A stretch of DNA of 62,178 bases from a virus: the IMG/VR virus record IMGVR_UViG_3300032431_000082, positions 1-62,178 of that record, one strand, 5' to 3'. Under the pieces are notes generated by a model. That model had not been told where the DNA came from. It saw only the letters and a list, made by a program, of their open reading frames with translations, and did no database searches. Position numbers and translations under genes: made by a program. Below, one piece after another: positions 44,266 through 51,628 of the stretch (position 1 is the first letter of the stretch; each line of letters opens with the position of its first letter).

Positions 44266-44916
44266 ATGGCAGTACATAAAGAGGGGGCAGTGCCTGCATT
44301 AGGTGATAGGACGGTAGTAGCAATAGACCCAGGGGCTAAGGGAGGCATAGCTCATATATCAATTAACTTCAGAGGTATGTTTACCTTAGTAGAGGTATTT
44401 GATATGCCTAACTTAGACACTGCGAAGGGGTTGCAGACATTGATACATTGGTTAGAAGAGGTACATTATGATGAGGTTGTGTTAGAGGTACAGAGGTGTA
44501 GACGTGGTAACTCTGCTATGAGTACATGGAATCATGCTAGAGGGTATGGTAAGTTAGAGGCATGTATAGCATTAGGCTCTGATAAGCCCTTGACATTAGT
44601 AGAGCCTATTGTATGGTTATCTAAGGTGAAAGAGGTAATAGGTAATCCAGTAGTGCCACCACTTAAGGATACAAAGGCTAGGACGTGGACATTAGCTAAT
44701 ACCCTATTCCCAGAAGCAGTACTGACAGGGGCTAGAGGTAGGAAGAAGGATGGGTTAGCAGATGCTATATGCTTGGGGTGGTACCACTTGCTACAAGTTC
44801 ACCCACTAAAGTCGTTAGGTTGCTGCGCTCCCTCCTCGCAGGATGCTCTTGTCCCCTCTCCGAGTGGACAGCGAGGAAGCATTCCTAGCGTTGCTAACAC
44901 TCCCGTAGAAAGGTAG
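44266..44916 (+). CDS. RuvC-like Holliday junction resolvase, 216 aa
   Basis: ATG 44266 is preferred over the upstream open frame, which passes through the operator. The RNase-H-fold core has VVAIDPGAKGGIAHISI (D21), EVVLEVQRC (E74) and KDGLADAICLGWYH (D166), the acidic set of RuvC-type resolvases that resolve or debranch replicating DNA before packaging. The last ~35 residues (CCAPSSQDALVPSPSGQRGS and beyond) are unlike the fold and are encoded by the palindromic repeat element at 44818-44897. The original stop codon was therefore probably earlier. The end overlaps the convergent gene at 44894 by 23 bases. Confidence 0.8.
   Translation: MAVHKEGAVPALGDRTVVAIDPGAKGGIAHISINFRGMFTLVEVFDMPNLDTAKGLQTLIHWLEEVHYDEVVLEVQRCRRGNSAMSTWNHARGYGKLEACIALGSDKPLTLVEPIVWLSKVKEVIGNPVVPPLKDTKARTWTLANTLFPEAVLTGARGRKKDGLADAICLGWYHLLQVHPLKSLGCCAPSSQDALVPSPSGQRGSIPSVANTPVER
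44818..44897. repeat. dispersed palindromic repeat element at the 3' end of the resolvase gene
   Basis: The element starts GTTGCTGCGCTCC and ends CCTAGCGTTGCTAAC, the family A ends. Between them CCTCGC (44833 region) and GCGAGG (44871 region) form a longer stem. It reads through as the resolvase C-terminal tail. Confidence 0.55.
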
Positions 44917-45262
44917 CGCGTACAGTTTCAGCCATAGTACATACACCAGCCTCCTTTTCATTGTAGAGGGAGGCTCTCTTCTTACAGATACCTTTATGGG
45001 TGGTAGCGATACCTTTATCTACATTACCAGTAGCTGTAGGCACTTGCCCCATTAATGCTAATGCCAGAATATCGGGTGTGAATACAGGGCCCCACTCTAA
45101 TCTCAGTAGTTTAGTTATATCTAGTACATGGGTTAACACCTCTACCTCTTCACCTACTGATACGGGAGTGGTACATAGTATGTAATCTATTACCATCAAG
45201 GTAGTCGTTAGATTAGTACCAGCCGGTAATGCTTTCAATACGTCTGCTATTAAGTTATTCAT
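44894..45262 (-). CDS. unrecognised small protein, 122 aa
   Basis: It begins MNNLIADVLKALPAGTNLTT, then a hydrophobic VIDYILCTTPVSV and a basic C-terminus with CKKRASLYNEKEAG. It appears to be a soluble helical protein with no family match. It is transcribed after primase and the 130-residue gene, converging on the resolvase; the two 3' ends overlap by 23 bases, inside a repeat element. Confidence 0.6.
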   Translation of the reverse strand: MNNLIADVLKALPAGTNLTTTLMVIDYILCTTPVSVGEEVEVLTHVLDITKLLRLEWGPVFTPDILALALMGQVPTATGNVDKGIATTHKGICKKRASLYNEKEAGVCTMAETVRATFLREC

Positions 45263-45290
45263 ATCTTTGTGCGTGTATGTATTAACTGAT

Positions 45291-45683
45291 CTAGGGGCTG
45301 TGAGCTATAAAGGGTGGGGGTATGGGCATAGCCGCTATGAGTTCCCTAAGCCTGCGCCTATTATTACATCCGTACCTCTCAAGGTGTAAGGTAGGGAATA
45401 GCTGATCCCATAAGCTAATGTAAGCACCTCTCAATAACTTCCCCCCTTTCTTAGCTATTGAGAGTGCTGTGGGGTCATAGAGTACATTAGTATCCCACCC
45501 CATAACCTTATGTAATCTGTCTACGTACTCTTCTACAGTGGCCTTATCTTGTGACCATAGGGTGTAGTGCATTGAGGACACTACTACATCATCTACAGTC
45601 TCTACACCAATCAGTATTAGGGGGAGAATTATATTGTCATCGTAGGCCCCTTCTAACCACACAGCATACTTCAAGCTCCCCAT
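45291..45683 (-). CDS. unrecognised protein behind primase, 130 aa
   Basis: The start overlaps the primase end by 13 bases, so the two are translated together. It begins MGSLKYAVWLEGAYDDNIIL and is alpha/beta in pattern, with a basic helix near the C-terminus (ERYGCNNRRRLRELIAAM). A small DNA- or primase-associated protein is plausible, but no family is recognised. Confidence 0.6.
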   Translation of the reverse strand: MGSLKYAVWLEGAYDDNIILPLILIGVETVDDVVVSSMHYTLWSQDKATVEEYVDRLHKVMGWDTNVLYDPTALSIAKKGGKLLRGAYISLWDQLFPTLHLERYGCNNRRRLRELIAAMPIPPPFIAHSP

Positions 45684-46978
45684 ATAGCTAGTACATACTC
45701 TAAAGGGGACATAGATGAGGGGACATATGATTGCAGTAGTTCTTTACCGCGACCTGTAGCCGTCACTAACTGTGTGAGCTTCTTATGCCACGATAGGTCG
45801 CGCCCATACTTACCAATGAGGTACTCTACCAAGGATATCTTTCTACTCTCAACCATAGCAGTGAATGACCTACCATTACAGCCGGTGCCTAATGTGTACT
45901 CATTGATGTCTTTGGAGGTGAATAGTTTGTTAGTTACCATGTGCGAACCTTCTGTAGGTAATATACATATACTTATCATTGCATGTGGCAGTAACGTCTG
46001 TAGCTCAATCAATTGCGGTATGACTACCCTCCACGACTTATACTCACCCGCGTAATAGGGGTGATCATCTGCATGTACATCAGAGTCATATATACATATG
46101 ATCTCCTCGAACCCTTCTAGCTTATGGTAATGGTGCAGCAATCCCTGCAAGCCTAATGTACCTAGGGCTGGCAATGATAGATTATGTAGGGATAGGGTGT
46201 CAGGGTACCCTTCAGTTAGGTACACGTAAGGATTACCCCTATCTTTATAGGAGGTAATGTGCTCTTCCCCGACTAGGTAATGGGATATAGTTGTAAGCCC
46301 TGAGCCTTTAGTGTGCTTCCACTTAGGGAACATAGGCTCCCCATCCTCACGTAAAGGTATGTTGTAGATATACCGGCCTGTTAGATGTACCACCTTCCCC
46401 CTAATATCCTTAATAGGGAAGATGATACGTTTACCCATATAGTCCCTACCTTCGGAGTCTTCAGTAGAACGTAACCCTATGTTCTGTAAGCTAGTAATAT
46501 CTAAGCCATAACTGATTAATGTCTGTGCGTGGGGGGCGTAACCTATACCAGCGGACGCAATAGTCTTATCAGTCCACCCTCTAGACTTCAGGTAAGCCAT
46601 AGCATGTACCCCCTCACCACTATGTAGTAATGATTGGTATATAGATAGTACTTCCTCCAATATAGATATCTTCACATCCATATACTCATTGGTAGTCGAT
46701 AAGCCATACTCTTGTTCCAGTGCATCCATTGCCTGATAGAAACTACCGCTACCCCACATATTATGTACCCACCGGTAATGGTGTACGACATCTACCACCC
46801 TCCCATGACTGGGGCACTTAGTGGAGTAACACCACCCTAGCCCTTTACTATTCAAAGAGAAGCTAGGGCGGGCACAGTAGGGGCAATTATTAGAGCCTAC
46901 CTTTAATGTAGGGATTAGATCTGTGAGTTTACTGTGCGCGTGTATCTCACTGAGGCGAGCGAGTGTATTGGGATCCAT
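45671..46978 (-). CDS. dnaG: DnaG-type DNA primase, 435 aa
   Basis: An N-terminal CHC2-type zinc finger has C32, C35, C50 and C55 in NCPYCARPSF...WCYSTKCPSHG. A TOPRIM catalytic core follows with YLTEGYPDTLSL (E256) and CIYDSDVHAD (D298, D300), the metal-binding acidic residues that make primers. An intermediate KRIIFPIKDIRGKVVHLTGR matches the DnaG core N-terminal subdomain. No helicase domain is fused, so it is not a gp4-type primase-helicase, and no DnaB-like helicase is in the window. It is divergent from the histidine kinase gene across a 126-base intergenic region. Confidence 0.88.
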   Translation of the reverse strand: MDPNTLARLSEIHAHSKLTDLIPTLKVGSNNCPYCARPSFSLNSKGLGWCYSTKCPSHGRVVDVVHHYRWVHNMWGSGSFYQAMDALEQEYGLSTTNEYMDVKISILEEVLSIYQSLLHSGEGVHAMAYLKSRGWTDKTIASAGIGYAPHAQTLISYGLDITSLQNIGLRSTEDSEGRDYMGKRIIFPIKDIRGKVVHLTGRYIYNIPLREDGEPMFPKWKHTKGSGLTTISHYLVGEEHITSYKDRGNPYVYLTEGYPDTLSLHNLSLPALGTLGLQGLLHHYHKLEGFEEIICIYDSDVHADDHPYYAGEYKSWRVVIPQLIELQTLLPHAMISICILPTEGSHMVTNKLFTSKDINEYTLGTGCNGRSFTAMVESRKISLVEYLIGKYGRDLSWHKKLTQLVTATGRGKELLQSYVPSSMSPLEYVLAIWGA

Positions 46979-47012
46979 GGTATTTATTGTAGGGGGCGGC
47001 GTACTAAATCTC

Positions 47013-47018
47013 TATAAT
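47013..47018 (+). promoter_or_regulatory. possible -10 element upstream of the signalling cassette
   Basis: TATAAT at 47013-47018 lies 87 bases before the kinase ATG in the only sizeable gap (46979-47104). No convincing -35 element is visible, so the call is weak. The same gap must hold the promoter for the divergent primase gene. Confidence 0.3.
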
Positions 47019-47104
47019 TAACGGTCATACTGCATCATAGATGCTGGACATATCCGATGTACTAGAATCACTGCCATAATGTAATCATAGTGCGAGAGGT
47101 GTAT

Positions 47105-48589
47105 ATGCAAGAAGGTAATAATTATGAATGGGCCTTATCTAACTTAGTTACGACTATAGGTGCGGATAGGGCGGTGGTATTCCAATTCACTGAGGATTAT
47201 ACTGGTGGTACATTTATAGCATCATCGGGTGCTCCTATACCAGGTAGTACCCCCCCTACTATAAATTGGCAGCAGTGTACTGTAATGGATTCGCTATTAG
47301 ACGAAGAGTACTGGTCATTAGAGGATAAGGATACCATCACTTCCACTACTCATAGGGCACTCGTGGATAGTCTGTGCGTACGGTCATACCTATACTCCAC
47401 AATAAAGGTATTGGGGATTGTGTGGGGCGTGGTAGGGGTACATAACATCAATAGCCCGCGCAAGTGGAGCCCCGATGATAAGTCATTACTACAGACTACC
47501 GCCCTACACATAAGTGGGAGCCTCTTGAAGGAAGCTCTTGTAGAGAATATATCATTACACTCTAAGATAAAGAAGAGTAAGATGTTACTGCAGAAGGTCA
47601 TCGATAGTACGCCCGTATACCTAGGAATAAAAGATGATACAGGTAAGTTTATATTAGTGAATAAGGCACTATCTGAGGCTGCTGGGTATACTAGCCCCAA
47701 GGATATGGTGGGTAAGGTAGAGTGGGGTGATTACTTCCCCGCAACCTCTATAGAAGAGGAGGGCAGTGTACTAGCGACTGGGGAGACAGTGATATCCTTA
47801 TCCAGTAAAGGTAAGGATAGATACTTTACTGTGCATAGATTATTCGTACCTGGTGATAATGTTTTAGAGCCTATGGTTGTATCCACATTAATAGATATAA
47901 CAGAGTTAGCAGTCATCACTAAGAGGTTAGAAGATTTCACGCGCATAGCTAGTCATGACCTGCAAGAACCATTACGCACTATCACATCCTTCTTAGGATT
48001 GTTGAAGAAGAGACATGGGAGTGAGGTATCATTAGCAGCATTACATTACGTGGATACAGCAATAGATGCGTCTAAGAGGATGGGTGAATTACTAACTGAC
48101 CTATTAGAGTACTCACGCTTGGGGTCTAAGACTAAGTCTATGAAGTGGGCACCCCTATCAGATGTATTAATGAAGGCACTAAGGAATCTATCCGGTAAGT
48201 TAGTGTTTGATGTATGCCCCACTATAATGTACGACCCCAATGGATTCCCAGAAGTGTGGGGTGATGAGGTGCAGTTAATAGCATGCCTACAGAACGTACT
48301 ATCTAATGCCATTAAGTTTGGTGAGGGGGCGCCTATAGAGATAACGCATACTGTAACAGACACACATTGGGTTATCTCTGTAGCAGATCATGGTGTGGGT
48401 GTACCGGAGGGTATGGAGCTAGCCATATTCAGACCATTTAAGAGGGCACAGAGTAAGTTCGAGGGGACTGGTATGGGCTTAGCGATAGTAGAGAAGGTAG
48501 CTCACATACATCAAGGTAGTGCGTGGGTCACTGCTACACCTGGTGGTGGTGCTACTGTACACGTGAGTATCAAACGACATGAACACTAA
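47105..48589 (+). CDS. GAF-PAS sensor histidine kinase, phytochrome-class, 494 aa
   Basis: ATG 47105 has GAGAGG six bases upstream and is preferred over the GTG at 47090. Domains in order: GAF (residues ~1-140, ending VWGVVGVHNINSPRKWSPDD as in cyanobacterial phytochrome-related GAFs), coiled linker, PAS (~163-270), HisKA with phosphoacceptor H284 in IASHDLQEPLR, and HATPase with N-box N401 (LSNAIKF), G1 VADHGVGV (D428) and G2 GTGMGLAIV. All kinase motifs are intact, so it should be active. The GAF has TTHRALVDSL where bilin-binding GAFs usually have a Cys-His pair; T82 replaces the cysteine. It has no membrane segment and is a cytoplasmic sensor. It overlaps the first response regulator gene by 11 bases. 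Confidence 0.9.
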   Translation: MQEGNNYEWALSNLVTTIGADRAVVFQFTEDYTGGTFIASSGAPIPGSTPPTINWQQCTVMDSLLDEEYWSLEDKDTITSTTHRALVDSLCVRSYLYSTIKVLGIVWGVVGVHNINSPRKWSPDDKSLLQTTALHISGSLLKEALVENISLHSKIKKSKMLLQKVIDSTPVYLGIKDDTGKFILVNKALSEAAGYTSPKDMVGKVEWGDYFPATSIEEEGSVLATGETVISLSSKGKDRYFTVHRLFVPGDNVLEPMVVSTLIDITELAVITKRLEDFTRIASHDLQEPLRTITSFLGLLKKRHGSEVSLAALHYVDTAIDASKRMGELLTDLLEYSRLGSKTKSMKWAPLSDVLMKALRNLSGKLVFDVCPTIMYDPNGFPEVWGDEVQLIACLQNVLSNAIKFGEGAPIEITHTVTDTHWVISVADHGVGVPEGMELAIFRPFKRAQSKFEGTGMGLAIVEKVAHIHQGSAWVTATPGGGATVHVSIKRHEH

Positions 48590-48980
48590 AAGGATATTAA
48601 TCATAGAAGATAGCTTAACTGATGCACACCTATTCGAGGAAGCTATAAAGGATTGTGGGGTAGATATAGGGGTGCAGATAGTTACTGATTGGGCAGGGGC
48701 TAGGTTAGCACTACAACATAGTGACACGCCCTTGAGACTAGTGTTACTAGACTTAAACTTAACTGGCGTAGGGGGGTGTGAAGTAATAACCCTCATAAAG
48801 AAGACAGAGTCCCAGGTACCTATAGTAGTATTCTCTACCTCCTCTAACCCCAGTGATATAGATAGGTGCTATAAAGTAGGTGCTAATGCTTACATTGTTA
48901 AGCCATATGATGTAGATCAATTGTTTGAGACCATGTGCTCCACATTTAAGTGGTGGTTAGATATCAATAAGATAGCGTAG
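48579..48980 (+). CDS. single-domain response regulator, Rcp1-like, 133 aa
   Basis: A stand-alone receiver domain with E10/D11 (ILIIEDSLTD), phosphoacceptor D58 (LVLLDLNLTG), switch S86/T87 (VVFSTSSNP) and K108 (YIVKPYD). The end, LFETMCSTFKWWLDINKIA, matches the aromatic-rich C-terminus of Rcp1, the partner of cyanobacterial phytochrome Cph1. No DNA-binding domain is attached, so output must go through a protein partner or a phosphorelay. It overlaps the kinase gene by 11 bases, which strongly suggests the kinase is its partner. Confidence 0.9.
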   Translation: MNTKRILIIEDSLTDAHLFEEAIKDCGVDIGVQIVTDWAGARLALQHSDTPLRLVLLDLNLTGVGGCEVITLIKKTESQVPIVVFSTSSNPSDIDRCYKVGANAYIVKPYDVDQLFETMCSTFKWWLDINKIA

Positions 48981-48993
48981 GTAGAGGGTTCCG

Positions 48994-49521
48994 ATGAGTA
49001 ATTTAAGTATATTGTTGATTGAGGATAGTAAGAGTGATGTGATGTTGGTACAAGAAGCCTTACTACATAGACAAGACCACTACACATTAAATGTAGCTAG
49101 TACACTGACAGGAGGAATGAAGCTATTAGAGGCCCATAAATATGATGTAATACTACTAGACTTACTACTGCCAGACTCTAACCCCACATCAATACTAGCG
49201 CCCTTGATTAGTGTAATGGCCAATCACCCTGGTGAATACCCTACAGTAGTGGTATTCACTGCCATTGCGGATAGGGATATAGAGTTGGAAGCCTTACGCA
49301 TGGGAGCGCAGGGGTACTTCTATAAAGGTAGGTTAGAGCCTGACAGTGAGCAGTTATGGATTACATTGAATAACGCATCTGTCAGGGGGTCATATATACG
49401 CTCACTAATATCTGTAGGCTTACCTAAGTCTGGTATATCTATGAAGGTCGTCACTGACTCCCAAAGAGTATTCGATAATATAATAGATAATGCACAGGCG
49501 GGGAGTGGGTTAAATGGATAA
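48994..49521 (+). CDS. second single-domain response regulator with C-terminal extension, 175 aa
   Basis: The receiver domain carries E10/D11 (LLIEDSKSD), D56 (VILLDLLLPDS), T89 (VVVFTAIAD) and K111 (YFYKGRLEP), so all phosphorylation residues are kept. About 50 residues follow the receiver (SLISVGLPKSGISMKVVTDS and beyond) and are not a known output domain. It is transcribed 13 bases after the first regulator and overlaps the membrane protein gene by 8 bases. With one kinase and two receivers, either a branched pathway or a phosphate sink is possible. Confidence 0.88.
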   Translation: MSNLSILLIEDSKSDVMLVQEALLHRQDHYTLNVASTLTGGMKLLEAHKYDVILLDLLLPDSNPTSILAPLISVMANHPGEYPTVVVFTAIADRDIELEALRMGAQGYFYKGRLEPDSEQLWITLNNASVRGSYIRSLISVGLPKSGISMKVVTDSQRVFDNIIDNAQAGSGLNG

Positions 49522-50077
49522 TACCAACTTAAAAGATGCTTTAGTAGCTCTGAAACCCTTCCTATCAGAGGTGGTGAATAACTCCATAGCCATATCTAGT
49601 ATAGATAACCGCCTCTCCCTACTAATAGATGAGACACGTAAACTATCGCGCATCATATATGAAGGTAATGGGCAGCCCGCCATTATGACACGTATAACAT
49701 CCATTGAGGTCAGTGTACAACAGTTAAAGGATACTGTAGCAGATGTTAGAAGTAACAGCAAGGATATAGATACTACCCTCTACGAACACATACAGAGTGC
49801 TAATAAGGCATCCTTTGAGTTGGGTTTAGTGATAGACGATATACAACTCAATGAAAGTAATAGGAAGGACGCATTGAATGCTAAGGAGCTAGCCAACTAT
49901 GGATGGAAGCTCAATGTCATACAGGCTATCATCCTATTACTAATCACAAGTATTACAGGATTCATAGGCAGTGAGTTCTATAATTACTGGAACCATCAGA
50001 AGACTATATTTAAGAACCCACCCTCTACAGATAGGCCATTAATGCCCCCTACTGGGGGGGGTGCTCCTTCTAAATAA
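49514..50077 (+). CDS. coiled-coil protein with one C-terminal membrane segment, 187 aa
   Basis: Residues ~20-125 are helical with heptad character (ITSIEVSVQQLKDTVADVRS). One transmembrane segment follows at about 134-152 (NVIQAIILLLITSITGFIG), then a short Pro/Gly-rich tail. The layout resembles phage XhlA-like and spanin/holin-accessory proteins, or a membrane anchor for a signalling complex. It overlaps the second response regulator gene by 8 bases, so it belongs to the signalling cassette. Which of these roles applies cannot be decided from sequence. Confidence 0.7.
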   Translation: MDNTNLKDALVALKPFLSEVVNNSIAISSIDNRLSLLIDETRKLSRIIYEGNGQPAIMTRITSIEVSVQQLKDTVADVRSNSKDIDTTLYEHIQSANKASFELGLVIDDIQLNESNRKDALNAKELANYGWKLNVIQAIILLLITSITGFIGSEFYNYWNHQKTIFKNPPSTDRPLMPPTGGGAPSK

Positions 50078-50088
50078 TACCTCCCCAA

Positions 50089-50128
50089 GGGTCGCTCACC
50101 CTCTTTGGCAGTCGTGGCCTACGGCACT
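50089..50128. repeat. family B dispersed repeat and hairpin between convergent genes
   Basis: GGGTCGCTCACCCTC is followed by GTCGTGGCCTACGGCACT (50111-50128), a close copy of the repeat at 42341. CCAAGGG/CCCTCTTTGG can fold into a stem. The element fills the gap between the signalling cassette and the convergent helicase gene and may double as a terminator. Confidence 0.6.
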
Positions 50129-50132
50129 TACG

Positions 50133-51344
50133 TCATTGGATATATGGGAGGTACTTCTTATCACAGTAACAGGCCTGTATGAATGAGTGCCTGTCACCTA
50201 CTATACGTAAGTTGTTGGGTGTAGTAGCGCGACTGATGGCCATGAATGCCATGCCATGACACCTGCCCATGAAGCGTAGATTACCATCGGCATTAGGGTC
50301 ATCTAATACCACCTGTAAGTGGTCTATGGATAGGCTTTGTGCCTTGTGCGTGGTGAGGGCGTACGCGAGGATGATGGGCATGAAGGTAATACGACCCCTC
50401 TTAGTGGATGTCTTGTGACTAATGGCAGTCATAGCCACATCCACTCGCCCCCCTCTCAATAAGTCTACAGTCACTACATTACTACCCATACTGACGACAT
50501 AACCTTGATCACCATTGGCATAGCCCATATCCCACTGGTTACTACGTAAGATGACTAATGCCCCTACCTTCAACTCTAATGGGTCTGGTATATTCTTCCA
50601 CTCAGGTAATGGGTCACCCTCCTTTATAGGGTAGTAATACATAGACTCCCCCTGTAACTGACTGAGGGAGTACTCATTATGTACTTGCGCCCCATAGTTC
50701 AAAGAGTATAGGGTAGTGCCCTCAAAGGACATATCAATATCACTATGGAAGCCTAGGTCATTGAAGTAGTGCACAGCGGTGCGTGCATCCCCCACACGTA
50801 AGTGGCGTAAGGCATTAATGAACTCCTTATCAGTGGTGCGGTGTACATGAGTTAGGCTATAGGTATGTACATACTTCCATAAAGGGCTCTCAAAGGCAGG
50901 CTCTTCCTTCACTGGTGGTAGTTGTCCAAAGTCACCTATCAATAGGAAGTTCACACATGCGCCAGTACTCTCATACAGACGCTCATTATTTAACATCATG
51001 ATCTGTAGCTGTGCAGCAGATAACATACTCGTCTCATCTACCCCTATAGTCTTCCCCACATGTGTACGCAGGGCTTCATATATGCGACCACTGTCATGCT
51101 TCTTACGCATGTCTGCACTATCGAAGTACCCTAGTAAGGAGTTGATGGTAGTGCCCCCTATATTGATGGCAGAGATACCAGTAGTGGATGTCTTAATTAA
51201 TGGATACCCCATATCATGTAATGTCTTCACTACAAAAGACTTACCACACCCAGGGCCCCCTTCTAAATGATTGTACCTATGCTCCCCTTGTTTGATAGCT
51301 GTAATAGCCAGTTGCTGGTCTGGGGATGGGGTCGGATTAAACAT
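50133..51344 (-). CDS. Pif1/RecD2-like SF1B DNA helicase, 403 aa
   Basis: Motifs in order: Walker A GGPGCGKSF (residues 29-37), DEAD-box-equivalent IGVDETSML, motif III LLIGDFGQLPPV and C-terminal motif LAYALTTHKAQSLSID followed by MAFMAISRAT. These are the standard SF1B set of Dda/Pif1-like helicases that unwind 5'-to-3' and remove proteins ahead of the fork. The start may be M at 51344; the preceding gene overlaps it by 82 bases. It is the last gene of the long minus-strand replication operon. Confidence 0.88.
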   Translation of the reverse strand: MFNPTPSPDQQLAITAIKQGEHRYNHLEGGPGCGKSFVVKTLHDMGYPLIKTSTTGISAINIGGTTINSLLGYFDSADMRKKHDSGRIYEALRTHVGKTIGVDETSMLSAAQLQIMMLNNERLYESTGACVNFLLIGDFGQLPPVKEEPAFESPLWKYVHTYSLTHVHRTTDKEFINALRHLRVGDARTAVHYFNDLGFHSDIDMSFEGTTLYSLNYGAQVHNEYSLSQLQGESMYYYPIKEGDPLPEWKNIPDPLELKVGALVILRSNQWDMGYANGDQGYVVSMGSNVVTVDLLRGGRVDVAMTAISHKTSTKRGRITFMPIILAYALTTHKAQSLSIDHLQVVLDDPNADGNLRFMGRCHGMAFMAISRATTPNNLRIVGDRHSFIQACYCDKKYLPYIQ

Positions 51345-51574
51345 GTCTCTGTAATCTCCTTGAATAGTTGTTGGCTGACGGTAATAGTCCGCCTTAAGGT
51401 AGATATATGTCTGGTGGTAGTATTACTATACCCTACGCACTCATTGGATAGGAATGTCACACCCTGTACAGTTATAGCTATTAGTGATCTATAACTGAAG
51501 ATTAGGATGACCCCATTCCCTAAGTCCACCTTATTGAAGTTAGCAGATGGTGAGTCTAGTGAGGGTACGCTCAT
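51263..51574 (-). CDS. conserved-type small phage protein, 103 aa
   Basis: The core NGVILIFSYRSLIAITVQGV then FLSNECVGYSNTTTRHISTL resembles a widespread small hypothetical protein ('...LFSY.T.VAF....G...SEN.WS.TTG+H...'). A SH3-like beta fold is likely, followed by the helix VSQQLFKEITETC. The family's function is unknown. It overlaps the helicase start by 82 bases, so the true C-terminus may be read through the helicase ribosome binding region. Confidence 0.6.
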   Translation of the reverse strand: MSVPSLDSPSANFNKVDLGNGVILIFSYRSLIAITVQGVTFLSNECVGYSNTTTRHISTLRRTITVSQQLFKEITETCLIRPHPQTSNWLLQLSNKGSIGTII

Positions 51575-51628
51575 ACTGGATGGCCAGGAATTACCGGGTT
51601 AAATGTATCTGTGTGTCTTGTAGTCACG

